The notes under the pieces were generated by a model that was given only the letters and a program-made list of their open reading frames with translations, was not told the DNA's origin and did no database searches. Positions 26,226 through 35,332 of a stretch of DNA of 64,000 bases are shown piece by piece. Source of the DNA: G965267185 sp965267185 (GTDB taxonomy: Bacteria; Pseudomonadota; Alphaproteobacteria; UBA6615); contig OZ253937.1 of the NCBI GenBank assembly GCA_965267185.1, positions 1,612,001 to 1,676,000 of the forward strand. Direction: 5' to 3'. The stretch's first letter is position 1. Every line of letters begins with the position of its first letter. A program made the position numbers and the translations under genes.

Positions 26226-28538
26226 ATGGCGCAAAAAGACCGTTTCCATTCCTCACATTGGGGCGCTTTCACGGCAGAAGTCGAAGACGGCAGGCTCGTT
26301 GGCGTGCGCCCGTTCGCAGCCGATCCGGATCCTTCACCAATCATCCATTCGATGGCCGAGGCGGTTTATGACGAAAGCCGTGTACACCGGCCGATGTTCC
26401 GCAAAGGGTGGCTCGACCACGGCCCCGGCGGCACACGTGAAAAGCGGGGTACTGAGCCGTTCGTTGCGGTACCGTGGGACGAAGCGCTCGATCTGGTCGC
26501 TACCGAGATCGACCGGATACGCAACGCGCATGGAAACCAGGCCATCTTCGGCGGCTCCTACGGCTGGTCGAGCGCCGGCCGGTTTCACCATGCTAAAACC
26601 CAGCTGCAGCGGTTCTTGGGAACTATCGGCGGATTTACCACCCAGGTTCACACCTATTCGATTGCCGCCGGCTACGCGATTCTGCCCCACGTTCTCGGCA
26701 GCGCCCAGGCGGCCATGTCCGAAGCGACCACATGGGACTCGATCGTCGACAATTCAGAGCTGGTCGTCGCCTTCGGCGGCATCCCGATGAAAAACACGCA
26801 AGTGTCCTCGGGCGGGCCCGGCCAGCATGTCGCCGGCCCCTACCTCAAACAAGCCCGCGATGCCGGAGTGGAATTCGTGAACGTGTCGCCGATCCGCGAC
26901 GACATCGCCGATTTCATCGGTGCCGAATGGCTCGCGCTAAGGCCCAACACCGACATGGCGTTGATGCTCGCCCTGGCCCATACGCTCGAAACGGAGGGTT
27001 TAGCCGACCGAACGTTTCTCGAGCGGTATTCCGTCGGCTATCCGCGATTTGCAAAGTATCTGCGCGGTGAGAACGACGGTCAGCCGAAGGATGCTGCGTG
27101 GGCATCGCCGATCTGTCAGATCGATCCCGACACGATCCGCGGCCTGGCGCGGCGCATGGCGTCGAAACGAACCTTGATCAATACCAACTGGTCGCTGCAA
27201 CGCGGCGATCATGGCGAACAACCGTTCTGGATGACTATTGTGCTGGCGGCAATGCTCGGCCAGATCGGTTTGCCGGGCGGCGGTTTCGGCTTCGGCTATG
27301 GCAGCATGGGCAATATCGGCAATCCGCGCCGGCCCGTGCCAGCGCCGGCGCTGCCAGCGGGCGACAACCCCTGCGACAGCTGGATTCCGGTGGCGCGGAT
27401 CGCCGACGCGCTGCTCAATCCAGGCGCGCCCTATGACTTCGATGGAAAACAGCGCACTTATCCCGATGTCCGGCTGATCTACTGGTGCGGCGGCAACCCC
27501 TTTCACCACCACCAAGATCTGAACCGGCTGGTCGAGGCTTGGCGGCAACCGGAGACGATTATTGTCAACGAGCCCTGGTGGACGGCGACCGCAAAGTTCT
27601 CGGATATCGTTCTGCCATCAACGACGACGCTGGAGCGCAACGACATCGGGGCGACCTCACGCGACCGGTTCATTATCGCGATGGAGCAGACCATCGAGCC
27701 TATTGGCGAAGCTCGCCACGACTTCGATGTTTTCCGCGGCCTGGCACAACGGCTAGGCACCGAAGCGGAGTTCACCGAAGACCGCGACGAAGCCGACTGG
27801 CTGCGCCACCTCTACGACAGGGCCCGGCAGCGCGCGGCCGAACGCGATGTGACGCTACCGTCCTTCGATACGTTTTGGGACGAGGGCCATGTCGAGGTGC
27901 CCCACCCCGACGACCCCTTCGTGTTGTTCGCCGACTACCGCGCCGATCCGGAGCTCTTTGCGCTTTCTACCCCGTCGGGCCGGATCGAGATCTTTTCCGA
28001 AACGATCGACGGCTTCGGATATGACGATTGCCCAGGCCACCCGGTATGGCTCGAGCCGGTCGAATGGCTCGGCGGCGATGTCACCACGCGCTATCCGCTG
28101 CACATGATCTCGAATCAGCCGCGCACGCGTCTGCATGGACAAATGGACAACGGCACGATTAGCCGCGAGAGCAAAATCCAGGGCCGCGAGCCGGTGTGGA
28201 TCCACCCGAAAGACGCCGAAGCACGCAGCCTAGCCAACGGCGACGTTGTGCGCGTGTTCAACGACCGCGGTGAACTCCTCGCCGGCGTCGTGATTACACC
28301 GGAAGTAAGGGAGGGTGTCGTTCAGCTATCGACCGGCGCCTGGTACGACCCAGCTGACCCTACGGCCCCGCGCAGCTTGGACAAACACGGCAATCCGAAC
28401 GTTTTAACCCTCGATAGGGGCACGTCACGGCTCGGCCAGGGGCCAATTGCCCATAGCGCTTTAGTCGAGATCCAAAAGTATGAAGGTCCTTTACCACCGG
28501 TAACAGCCTTCAAGCCGCCGCCTATCGTTGAGCGCTGA
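26226..28538 (+). CDS. Molybdopterin oxidoreductase of the DMSO/biotin-sulfoxide reductase family
   Basis: The 770-residue protein matches the DMSOR/BisC group of bis-MGD enzymes. Residues Y112 and W114 (in SYGW) correspond to Tyr114/Trp116 of Rhodobacter DMSO reductase, and Ser145 in HTYSIAAG is at the Mo-ligand position. QPRTRLHGQMDNG and the C-terminal molydopterin-binding barrel (about 640-755) are also typical. It has no twin-arginine signal and no 4Fe-4S Cys motif, like cytoplasmic BisC. It probably reduces an S- or N-oxide. AAGGA lies 9 bases before ATG 26226, which I prefer to the upstream frame opening at 26169. No TorD chaperone or membrane donor is adjacent. Confidence 0.9.
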   Translation: MAQKDRFHSSHWGAFTAEVEDGRLVGVRPFAADPDPSPIIHSMAEAVYDESRVHRPMFRKGWLDHGPGGTREKRGTEPFVAVPWDEALDLVATEIDRIRNAHGNQAIFGGSYGWSSAGRFHHAKTQLQRFLGTIGGFTTQVHTYSIAAGYAILPHVLGSAQAAMSEATTWDSIVDNSELVVAFGGIPMKNTQVSSGGPGQHVAGPYLKQARDAGVEFVNVSPIRDDIADFIGAEWLALRPNTDMALMLALAHTLETEGLADRTFLERYSVGYPRFAKYLRGENDGQPKDAAWASPICQIDPDTIRGLARRMASKRTLINTNWSLQRGDHGEQPFWMTIVLAAMLGQIGLPGGGFGFGYGSMGNIGNPRRPVPAPALPAGDNPCDSWIPVARIADALLNPGAPYDFDGKQRTYPDVRLIYWCGGNPFHHHQDLNRLVEAWRQPETIIVNEPWWTATAKFSDIVLPSTTTLERNDIGATSRDRFIIAMEQTIEPIGEARHDFDVFRGLAQRLGTEAEFTEDRDEADWLRHLYDRARQRAAERDVTLPSFDTFWDEGHVEVPHPDDPFVLFADYRADPELFALSTPSGRIEIFSETIDGFGYDDCPGHPVWLEPVEWLGGDVTTRYPLHMISNQPRTRLHGQMDNGTISRESKIQGREPVWIHPKDAEARSLANGDVVRVFNDRGELLAGVVITPEVREGVVQLSTGAWYDPADPTAPRSLDKHGNPNVLTLDRGTSRLGQGPIAHSALVEIQKYEGPLPPVTAFKPPPIVER

Positions 28539-28588
28539 CCCACAACTGGGCCGGCCCTGGGTCCCGCTCTGTCCGAGGGGTTAAACGG

Positions 28589-29287
28589 CTAGTCGCTAAA
28601 ACGGTCAGCCATTAGGCGGTAAGTGCGCTCGGCATGGGCGTCCGCGAGATCACAGGCTTTCTCGATATCGCGCGCCAGGGCGGACTCCAACATCTGGCGA
28701 TGTTCTTCCTGAGCACCGCGCTCCTGCTCGTTGTCGGACACGACGAGGCGCCGATACCGTGCCGCTTGATCGTAAACGACGTGCCTGAAATTGAGCAGCC
28801 ATTTGGACTTGCAAGCAGACACCAAAGCAACGTGGAATTGATTATTCGCGATTTCCCAAGCCTCCGTTGAGGCGTCCGCGACACGTTGTAGTGTCTGGTG
28901 CTCCGTTTCCAAGCGCTCGTAGGCTGCAATAACACGCACCTCCCACTCGGCATCCCCGTTTTCGAAGGATCCGGTGAGAGCAGCCCGCTCGAGCAATTTA
29001 CGCGTGTCGGTAATGTCGCGGATATCCTCCTTCGACACCGGAGCGACTCGAAATCCCTTCTGACCCTGCGCCGTGACGAGGCCATGGGAAACCAAGCGTG
29101 ACAGAGCTTCGCGCAGCGGACTCGCACCGATATCGTAGCTGCGGCGCAACTCCTCGATTCGAAGCTTACTTCCCGGCGCAAATTCGCCGGTGAGGATGTC
29201 TTGCCGTAACTTGGTGAGCGCGAGGTCAACAAGCGTGGTCGATTTCGAGTTTTCGCTCAATATTGTCATCGTATAGCGACAAACCAT
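28589..29287 (-). CDS. GntR-family regulator, FadR/FCD type
   Basis: The 232-residue protein has the GntR winged HTH (about 15-80, LRQDILTGEFAPGSKLRIEELRRSYDIGASPLREALSRLVSHGLV split by the recognition helix) and a helical FCD effector domain (about 95-225). In FCD proteins a metal-bound organic acid normally sits in the pocket; FHVALVSACKSKW and the His-rich DADAHAERTYR region supply the expected His residues. It is convergent with the molybdoenzyme gene and upstream of the porin. The target is unknown. ATG 29287 or 29269 are both possible. Confidence 0.87.
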   Translation of the reverse strand: MVCRYTMTILSENSKSTTLVDLALTKLRQDILTGEFAPGSKLRIEELRRSYDIGASPLREALSRLVSHGLVTAQGQKGFRVAPVSKEDIRDITDTRKLLERAALTGSFENGDAEWEVRVIAAYERLETEHQTLQRVADASTEAWEIANNQFHVALVSACKSKWLLNFRHVVYDQAARYRRLVVSDNEQERGAQEEHRQMLESALARDIEKACDLADAHAERTYRLMADRFSD

Positions 29288-29401
29288 CCTGCAATATTTG
29301 CCCGGGTTCCCGAAGCCATCAGGATAGCAGACTTTTGTTTCAGGTAAATTAGAGCGTTAACTAAAACCCATATCCCAATACGGCAGATAGCGGGCGTTCA
29401 T

Positions 29402-29432
29402 AAAAAAAGCGCCCCGTAAAAAACGGGGCGCT
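29402..29432 (-). terminator. Rho-independent terminator of the porin gene
   Basis: A 10-bp perfect stem (AGCGCCCCGT / ACGGGGCGCT at 29408-29417 and 29423-29432) with a 5-base loop is followed on the minus strand by a run of seven T (A-run at 29402-29408 on the plus strand). It lies 25 bp past the porin stop codon. Confidence 0.9.
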
Positions 29433-29456
29433 GAAAATCTGCACTCTATTGGGAGG

Positions 29457-30590
29457 TCAGAACGCGAAAATGTTGTAGATGATTGCAGAGTGTCCGTCGT
29501 TGTTTTGGCCCTGCACGCGGCTTAGGTTTTCCGCCTCGTTAAAGCTCAGGCTTCCCGCCAACGTCCAACCAGGTGCTACCTCGTAATCCGCGTCAAAGGT
29601 TAGCACCGTATTCTCGGTATCGGAGACACCGGCCACGTTACCCAGTGTCGCCTCATAGTAACCGATCGACACGCCCCAGGGCCCGCTACGGTAGGCAACA
29701 GCGATATCCCACCACTCGCCGGCATCTTGACCGAGCGCCTGATTAGCGGCGCTAATGCCTGCTTCGTTGAAGGTTACGTAACCAGCACCCACGGAAAATC
29801 CGCCGTAGCCGATCGTCGCGCCAACACCAAACGTCTCCACATCACCGGGATCCGCAGTGCCTGCATTGGGCGTAGCCGCTGTGTTAAGTTCAGCTTCGCC
29901 GAATTCGTAAAAGCCCGACACAACGACGTCTACGCCGCTAAAGCTACCAACCCAGTTGGCGGCAATATCGACGACACGCTCAAAATCACCGTCATTGTCG
30001 GTTTCGCCGAAGCTCGCACCAGCAGCACCGGAGTCCGGCGTGAATGATACACCAGCCCTAAAGCCACTAATGATCGGCGTGAAGTACGTAATCTTGGTCG
30101 CTTTACCGACATTGTCGGTGCCGACGCCCAGCCAAGTAGTGCCAAAATTGAATACGTCTGAGACTTCACCGTCGAAGCCACCGCGCGCAGCCACGACATC
30201 CGCGGCATCAACGAACAGAGAATCAGCGGCGTTATCGTTGTCGCCCAGTTGCAGACGGCCATAATCATCATTGTCGAGAAACGCGAAGACTTTGTCGCCG
30301 TTTTGCGTGTCGTCCGTGTTGACATTGAGGACGATTTCGACGCCGTACTTGATGCCGTTGTCGGCGGTGTTGCTCGCCTCAATGACAAGTTCGCCTTCGT
30401 CGGTGTGGAAGCGATAACCCCGACCGAACCCAGCCCTAATGTCCTGATCGACATGGTTCACTTGGAAGCGAACTTCACCAGCAAGCGTAACTTCCAAGTT
30501 ATCGCCGGTGCCGACGGTGCCGGCCGTTGCGGGAACGGAAGCCATTAGAGCTGCAATTGCGGTTCCACCTAGCAGCGCTGCGCGATTCAT
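29457..30590 (-). CDS. Outer-membrane porin, alphaproteobacterial type
   Basis: The 377-residue protein begins with a clear Sec signal peptide (MNRAALLGGTAIAALMASVP, cleavage after ATA-G near residue 23) and continues as a glycine- and aspartate-rich beta barrel. It ends in an aromatic residue (NIFAF), the C-terminal Phe signal for outer-membrane insertion by BAM. Strand patterns such as LEVTLAGEVRFQVNHVDQD and the acidic loop DNDDYGRLQLGDNDNA resemble 16-stranded trimeric porins. A strong AGGGGGA ribosome site and its own terminator suggest high, monocistronic expression. Confidence 0.88.
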   Translation of the reverse strand: MNRAALLGGTAIAALMASVPATAGTVGTGDNLEVTLAGEVRFQVNHVDQDIRAGFGRGYRFHTDEGELVIEASNTADNGIKYGVEIVLNVNTDDTQNGDKVFAFLDNDDYGRLQLGDNDNAADSLFVDAADVVAARGGFDGEVSDVFNFGTTWLGVGTDNVGKATKITYFTPIISGFRAGVSFTPDSGAAGASFGETDNDGDFERVVDIAANWVGSFSGVDVVVSGFYEFGEAELNTAATPNAGTADPGDVETFGVGATIGYGGFSVGAGYVTFNEAGISAANQALGQDAGEWWDIAVAYRSGPWGVSIGYYEATLGNVAGVSDTENTVLTFDADYEVAPGWTLAGSLSFNEAENLSRVQGQNNDGHSAIIYNIFAF

Positions 30591-30911
30591 CAGGACATCC
30601 CCCTTGTTTGGACGCGGTTCAGCAGATCTTTGGACTGCGAACCATGCGAAAAAACCATTAACGTTAAAAAGTGCCTGAAACGCTTAGACTACAAGTGAAA
30701 CGCGATTGCAACAAAAAAATATCGATATTTTTTTGGTCACACGTTATTCTCAAAGGTGTTGCATTTTTGCCGATGAAGTGTTTTTGCGACGCTTGGAATT
30801 TGCACCTAGACGCAGGTGGAGATCGAACTGAACATCGTTCTACGCGCAACGTGATAATCACATCGTCGTAGTCATAAGAATCATAAGAAGAAAACAAACG
30901 GGGAGAAGATC
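30591..30911. promoter_or_regulatory. 321-bp divergent region between porin and amidohydrolase genes
   Basis: The gap is AT-rich compared with the rest of the window and contains the porin promoter on the minus strand. Its most prominent feature is a perfect 22-bp palindrome (listed separately). Short frames here on both strands lack ribosome sites and are not called. I cannot place -35/-10 elements with confidence. Confidence 0.5.
30713..30734. promoter_or_regulatory. 22-bp perfect AT palindrome (A7-TATCGATA-T7)
   Basis: Seven A, then TATCGATA, then seven T form a perfect dyad centred between 30723 and 30724, about 125 bp upstream of the porin start. Such A-tract/T-tract symmetry can bend DNA, bind a nucleoid protein such as a histone-like or MucR/Ros-type regulator, or serve as a dyad operator. 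It could also make a weak bidirectional terminator, though the stem is almost all A-T. Confidence 0.5.
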
Positions 30912-32003
30912 ATGCTGTTTAAATGTGCAACCCATGCGCCCGCCGCCGATCACGGCCATAGCCACACGATAAAAGGCCGCCGCAAGCATCTGACCGTCGA
31001 TATTCATTGTCACGTCCATATCCCCGAAATCGATGCGATGACCGAGGGCAAGTGGAAAACTGAGGATTATCCAGCGATCCACTTCGCCAGCGACCTCACG
31101 CGCGGGCTGAACGTCGAGCAGAACGAAATTCTGATGCCGAAGCTGACCCAGCCGGAGCTGCGGATTGCCGATATGGACGCCTGCGGCGTCGACATCCAGG
31201 CGATCTCTCCGGCGCCGTGGCACTATTGCTACTGGGCAGACCCCGATCTGGCCCGTGAAACCGCGGAATTTGCCAACAATCATATGGGAGAGTTGGGCGC
31301 CAAATATCCCGACAGGTTTGCGCCAATGTGCACGGTTCCGTTGCAGGAACCGGAACTGGCGGTCGCCGAGCTCGAACGGTGCCACCGGGAGTTCGGTATG
31401 CGTGGAGTCGAAGTCGGCACCAACGTCAACGGCAAGGAATTGACCCGCTCAGGCCTCGAGAAATTCTTTGCCAAGGTAGAAGAGCTCGACATGCTCATCT
31501 TCATGCACCCCGTCGGCACGACCGAAGGCGCGCGCATGAAGGATCACTACTTCACCAACCTGATCGGCCATCCGCTTGAATCGGCACTGGCGATCGGTCA
31601 TCTAATCTTCGATGGCTATTTGGAACGCCACCCTGGTCTAAAAGTTTGCATTGCCCATGGCGGCGGCTATCTGCCGGGTTACTGGGGCCGTTTCGATCAC
31701 CCCTACGCAACCCGCGAAGACGTACACGGCAACCACGTCAACATTCCCCATCCACCGTCGCATTATTTGAAGCGGTTGCACTTCGACACCGTGGTGTTCA
31801 CCGAAATGCAGCTGCGCCACCTGATCGAGGCGTGGGGTGCCGACCACATCCTCATGGGAACTGATTATCCCTACGATATGGCGGAGACCGACCCGGTTGG
31901 CCATGTCGACTCGGTCGAAGGTCTGTCCGAAGAAGACAAAGCGCTCGTTTGGGGCGGGAACGCCGCGCGGCTGTTGAACCTAAAGGTCGAAGCTAAAACC
32001 TAG
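30912..32003 (+). CDS. Amidohydrolase of the ACMSD family (aminocarboxymuconate-semialdehyde decarboxylase-like)
   Basis: A 363-residue metal-dependent TIM-barrel hydrolase/decarboxylase. The HxH metal site is DIHCHVH near residue 35, with later ligands in MHPVGTT, AHGGGYLPGYWGRFDH and MGTDYPYDM. These match amidohydrolase_2 proteins such as ACMSD and gamma-resorcylate decarboxylase, which remove CO2 from aromatic or muconate-type acids using Zn or Mn. The first 27 residues are an extra, His-rich extension. GGGAGAAG lies just before the ATG. The gene stands alone, divergent from the porin. Confidence 0.87.
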   Translation: MLFKCATHAPAADHGHSHTIKGRRKHLTVDIHCHVHIPEIDAMTEGKWKTEDYPAIHFASDLTRGLNVEQNEILMPKLTQPELRIADMDACGVDIQAISPAPWHYCYWADPDLARETAEFANNHMGELGAKYPDRFAPMCTVPLQEPELAVAELERCHREFGMRGVEVGTNVNGKELTRSGLEKFFAKVEELDMLIFMHPVGTTEGARMKDHYFTNLIGHPLESALAIGHLIFDGYLERHPGLKVCIAHGGGYLPGYWGRFDHPYATREDVHGNHVNIPHPPSHYLKRLHFDTVVFTEMQLRHLIEAWGADHILMGTDYPYDMAETDPVGHVDSVEGLSEEDKALVWGGNAARLLNLKVEAKT

Positions 32004-32172
32004 GCTTATGCTTCACTGATCAAAGTCGAAAGATGACTGCTGCAGCACCGGAGCGGGATGCCGAGCTGGGCTTGGATATCTGTTACGACGTCGCCAGAGG
32101 TCTGTTCCTTGCGGGAGACGCATTTCGGAATCCGTCGACGCTCCAAGTCGGCGAGAACGCCGAAGGCCTGAA

Positions 32173-32820
32173 TTAGGCACCCGTATAGGCGGCTGCCGTT
32201 CGCTCGGCCATGCTGCACGCGATTTGCGAGTCCTCTCCCGCGGCGATGTGAGCCTTGCCCCAGGCTTCGGCGCTGTCACGCATGAACTGCTTGCCGGTAT
32301 CGGAGGTCATCCATGCGGCGCCCGCCTCCCCAGCTACGGCATCGCCGCCGCTGTCGATGTGGAGGCCCAGTCCCAGGAAGGATAAGTCCCAACCCACTCC
32401 CGTCGCGCCAGGTCCATATTGCGCCCAGTGGGCTTCGCCGTCTTCGTCCATGAGCATCTCGTGTTCCAAAGTCAGAAGCGTGCGATCCGCTTCGGATGAA
32501 AGTCGCACGATGACCCAGCTCACATTTCCCTGAAACTCCCAAGTCACGTCCAGCGCCGCAGGCGCGTCGCACAACGTAATGGTTCCCCCAGCATTCCCCT
32601 CCAGCTTGTATCGGCCGCCAAGTCGGAGATCGCCCGAGATCGGAACAAACCACAGCGGAATGCGTTCGCTGTTCGTCAGAGCGTCCCAGAGATCGGCCTG
32701 ATCCGTCCGATATGTTCGAGAGGCGCGGACGACGCGGGTTGGCTTGCCATCGCGCATCCGTCCGTTCACTTCCCGAAACTCGATCCCGACACCGGTCGCG
32801 TAATCCATGGGTTCAATCAT
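32173..32820 (-). CDS. SRPBCC (AHSA1/START-like) domain protein
   Basis: The 215-residue protein has the START-like fold of AHSA1 homologues at about residues 20-160: RASRTYRTDQADLWDALTNSERIPLWFVPISGDLRLGGRYKLEGNAGGTI, read with a lipid- or ligand-binding groove, then LDVTWEF and TLLTLEHEML. The last 55 residues form a helical tail (GAAWMTSDTGKQFMRDSAEAW). AHSA1-type bacterial proteins bind small hydrophobic ligands; a specific role cannot be assigned. GGAGG precedes the ATG at 32820. It follows the aminotransferase gene in the same direction with a 190-bp gap. Confidence 0.8.
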   Translation of the reverse strand: MIEPMDYATGVGIEFREVNGRMRDGKPTRVVRASRTYRTDQADLWDALTNSERIPLWFVPISGDLRLGGRYKLEGNAGGTITLCDAPAALDVTWEFQGNVSWVIVRLSSEADRTLLTLEHEMLMDEDGEAHWAQYGPGATGVGWDLSFLGLGLHIDSGGDAVAGEAGAAWMTSDTGKQFMRDSAEAWGKAHIAAGEDSQIACSMAERTAAAYTGA

Positions 32821-32961
32821 CGCCTATTTTGCCTCCTGCAATATAGATTGACGCCAAAATGAAAATGGTTGCGGTTCTCTATTTTCGACGGGGATGAGAC
32901 TTCCAATGTTGGGCCACAAGCCCAAGGCCCACTCTGGGCTCAGAGGGGTCGCGAGACAATG

Positions 32962-32979
32962 CTGGACTATTAAGTCCAG
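32962..32979 (-). terminator. Possible hairpin downstream of the aminotransferase gene
   Basis: A perfect 7-bp stem CTGGACT / AGTCCAG with ATTA loop lies 32 bp past the stop codon of the minus-strand aminotransferase gene. There is no T-run after it, so it is at best a weak or Rho-assisted terminator. Confidence 0.3.
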
Positions 32980-33010
32980 GCCCTAGATCACCCACGCAAT
33001 TGACTGCTGC

Positions 33011-33913
33011 TTAAGCGGCTTTCGGCAGTTTGGTGAAATCGTAATCCGTCTCGGCAGCGAAGGCGGCGATCAACTGGCTGGTGACCGGGCCCGGTAACGC
33101 AAGGCGCGGCTTGAAGCTGTCGATCTCGCGGACCGGCATGGCGCAAATGGCGCTCGACGTTAAAAAGCACTCGTCGGCTTGCGACACGTCGTACATGGTG
33201 AAATCGCGTTCCTCGATCGGAATGTTCAGGCGATCGCACAGTTCGAACACGACTTTGCGCGTCACCCCTTCCAAAATGTTGCGCTCGGGCGCCGTCCACA
33301 CCGTACCGTTGCGCACGATGAAGAAATTGGCGACCGAGTTTTCCGCCACATTGCCGCGGATATCGAGCATTAAGGACAGCGCATCATTCGAGGCAGCGTC
33401 GAGCTCGGCCAGGATTTGGTTCATCTTGCTCGTCACCTTGGCCCGCGCCTCGATGCATTCTGGCGGATTGCGGCGGGTCGCGGTGACCGACAGGCGCACA
33501 CCCAAGGCTTGGTTGCGTGCGATGGCGCCCACATCGACGGCGCGGAAAAAGATCATCACCGTCGCCGGCTGACCGGCGAGCGCGCTCATCGAGTTGGTGT
33601 CGACACCCCGCGTGACCCAATGGCCGACACGGTACATACCGCCAGGTTCAAGCCGCTGCTTGTTGGCTTCTAGAGCCGCGAGTGTCGCGGCTTCCATCCC
33701 AGCCTGATCCATCCCCGGATCGATACGCACGTAGCGCAGGGAGCGGTACAGCCGGTCCAAATGGTCATCCAGCCGGTAGAGTTCGCCGTCGAAACACGGT
33801 GTAATCTCATATACGCCGTCGCCCCACAAAAACCCGCGATCGAACGGCGAAATGCGGGCGTCAGCGGCTTCAACAATGTCGCCGTTGAGATAAATCAGAG
33901 GTTCGGATGCCAT
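33011..33913 (-). CDS. Class IV PLP aminotransferase (branched-chain / D-amino-acid type)
   Basis: About 300 residues in the fold-type IV aminotransferase pattern. ISPFDRGFLWGDGVYEI opens the N-terminal domain, Lys159 in EARAKVTSK is at the PLP Schiff-base position, and GNVAENSVANFFIV and LEGVTRKVVFELCDRLNI bind the cofactor phosphate. Relatives include branched-chain aminotransferase, D-alanine aminotransferase and 4-amino-4-deoxychorismate lyase. The start is ATG 33913 or GTG 33925. It stands divergent from the EamA exporter, so export of an amino-acid product is possible but speculative. Confidence 0.9.
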   Translation of the reverse strand: MASEPLIYLNGDIVEAADARISPFDRGFLWGDGVYEITPCFDGELYRLDDHLDRLYRSLRYVRIDPGMDQAGMEAATLAALEANKQRLEPGGMYRVGHWVTRGVDTNSMSALAGQPATVMIFFRAVDVGAIARNQALGVRLSVTATRRNPPECIEARAKVTSKMNQILAELDAASNDALSLMLDIRGNVAENSVANFFIVRNGTVWTAPERNILEGVTRKVVFELCDRLNIPIEERDFTMYDVSQADECFLTSSAICAMPVREIDSFKPRLALPGPVTSQLIAAFAAETDYDFTKLPKAA

Positions 33914-34045
33914 GGCGTGGTCCACTTCGTAGGTCGTTTTCTACCTCATAGGTTACGACAGACAGTGGCAAAGGCAAATGATGCCGTGCATTACCGCGCG
34001 CCTTTGTGGTTGAGTGCACGGCCGTCGCCCCGGGGGAAAACGATA

Positions 34046-34921
34046 ATGGAACATCGCCGCGAACTGCTGGCCATCGCCTTAGTATTTGGATTTACGGTCA
34101 GCTTCGCGCTCACCAACACGATGGCCGGCCTGGCTTACAGCGAAGGGAGCGACCCGCTGACGGTCGCCACCGCCCGATTCATCGCGCCCGCCGTCCTGTT
34201 GGCGATGATCTTGCGGGCCACCGGCGCGCGTTTCTCGCTACCCAAGCACGATGCCTACGCCGCCATCGCCTTGGGGCTGATTACCGTCGTCTATTCTTTC
34301 GCGATTCTGAGCGCCATCGAGCGGCTTTCTGTATCGCTCGCGGTACTGATTTTCTTCCTGTTTCCCCTATTCACCAGTCTGATCGTCGCCGTGATGGGGT
34401 GGGAAAAGCTGACGCTCGTCACAATCGCCGCCGCGTTTGTTGCCTTTGGCGGCCTGGCGCTAACGTTGGGCGTCGATATCAAAACCTTATCGGTGATCGG
34501 CATCGTTTATGGGCTAATCGGCGGCTTCGGGTTGGCGGTCGTATCCGCGTTGAGCAGCCGCGTCATTCGAAGCGGCGATTCCCGTCAGGTGACGCTCTAT
34601 ATTTCGACCACGGCGGCCGTCGTATTTATCCTGCTGAGCCTTATTCGGGGCGATCTCAACCTACCGCAGACCAGCACCGGTTGGATCGGGGTCGCGGGTA
34701 CTTCCATTTTCTACGCCACCGGCATTATCGGCTATTTCGCCGCCATCGCGATGATCGGGCCCGCCAAAGCCACGCTGTATTCCTATGTCGAGCCGCTGCT
34801 CACAATGGCGGCGGCGTTCCTGTTCCTCGGCGAACTTCTCGCGCCGTTGCAGATTGTCGGCGCGCTGATCGTCGTCGGCGCTCTCACGGCCGCCGGTATC
34901 GCCAACTTCCGCCGACGCTGA
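34046..34921 (+). CDS. EamA/DMT-family transporter
   Basis: The 291-residue protein has ten hydrophobic helices in two EamA repeats (about 5-140 and 150-285). Landmarks are ALTNTMAGLAYSEGSDPLTVATARFIAPAVLL at the start and SYVEPLLTMAAAFLFLGELLAPLQIVGALIVVG at the end. The ATG at 34046 is chosen over an earlier in-frame opening at 33761 because that stretch is antisense to the aminotransferase gene, and GGGGGA lies 9 bases upstream. It is a likely metabolite exporter. Its stop codon directly abuts the stop of the convergent RidA gene (34921/34922), leaving no room for a separate terminator. Confidence 0.85.
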   Translation: MEHRRELLAIALVFGFTVSFALTNTMAGLAYSEGSDPLTVATARFIAPAVLLAMILRATGARFSLPKHDAYAAIALGLITVVYSFAILSAIERLSVSLAVLIFFLFPLFTSLIVAVMGWEKLTLVTIAAAFVAFGGLALTLGVDIKTLSVIGIVYGLIGGFGLAVVSALSSRVIRSGDSRQVTLYISTTAAVVFILLSLIRGDLNLPQTSTGWIGVAGTSIFYATGIIGYFAAIAMIGPAKATLYSYVEPLLTMAAAFLFLGELLAPLQIVGALIVVGALTAAGIANFRRR

Positions 34922-35305
34922 TCAGCCGATATGCGCGGTCGACGCTATCTCGACGAGAAATTCCGGTTTCACTAGATCGGCCTTGATGCAATAGCGCGCC
35001 GGCGAATTGTCGCCGAAATATTCAGCATAGACCTCGTTCATCGCACCGTAGTTTGCGAGATCCGATAGGAAAATCTGATTGAACGCAATGTCGCCGACCG
35101 ACCCGCCAGCGGCTTCGACGACGCTCTTGATCGACTCGATGACCTGGCGGGTCTGCACCTTAATGTCGCCTTCGCCGACGATGTTGCCGTCGCCATCCAT
35201 CGCCAGCACACCCGATACATAGACGGTGTTGCCGACCTTCACACCGGGCGAATAAGGCGCCAGGGGCGGTGCCGATCCGGCGGGAATAATTGGCTCGTGA
35301 GCCAT
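34922..35305 (-). CDS. RidA-family (YjgF/YER057c/UK114) protein
   Basis: A 127-residue single-domain RidA protein. VSGVLAMDGDGNIVGEGDIKVQTRQVIESI and the C-terminal SPARYCIKADLV contain the conserved Arg that, in active RidA proteins, binds the carboxylate of 2-aminoacrylate or related enamines for deamination. GGAGGAG lies close upstream of the start. It is the last gene of a five-gene minus-strand operon (MFS, hydrolase, cupin, hydrolase, RidA), suggesting an imine or enamine intermediate in that pathway. Confidence 0.93.
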   Translation of the reverse strand: MAHEPIIPAGSAPPLAPYSPGVKVGNTVYVSGVLAMDGDGNIVGEGDIKVQTRQVIESIKSVVEAAGGSVGDIAFNQIFLSDLANYGAMNEVYAEYFGDNSPARYCIKADLVKPEFLVEIASTAHIG

Positions 35306-35332
35306 GTTTCTCTCCTCCTTAGTTTCTTCAAC

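Noticed and set aside
30664..30897. Short frames on both strands in the porin promoter region
   Set aside because: They cross the AT palindrome, have no ribosome sites and mirror each other, as expected for non-coding AT-rich DNA.
32013..32172. Short minus-strand frames downstream of the amidohydrolase
   Set aside because: They have no ribosome site, no similarity, and overlap the tail of the SRPBCC gene in another frame.
33761..34045. Upstream extension of the EamA gene to position 33761
   Set aside because: The extension is antisense to the aminotransferase N-terminus and not hydrophobic. The helix pattern starts at the ATG with a GGGGGA site at 34046.
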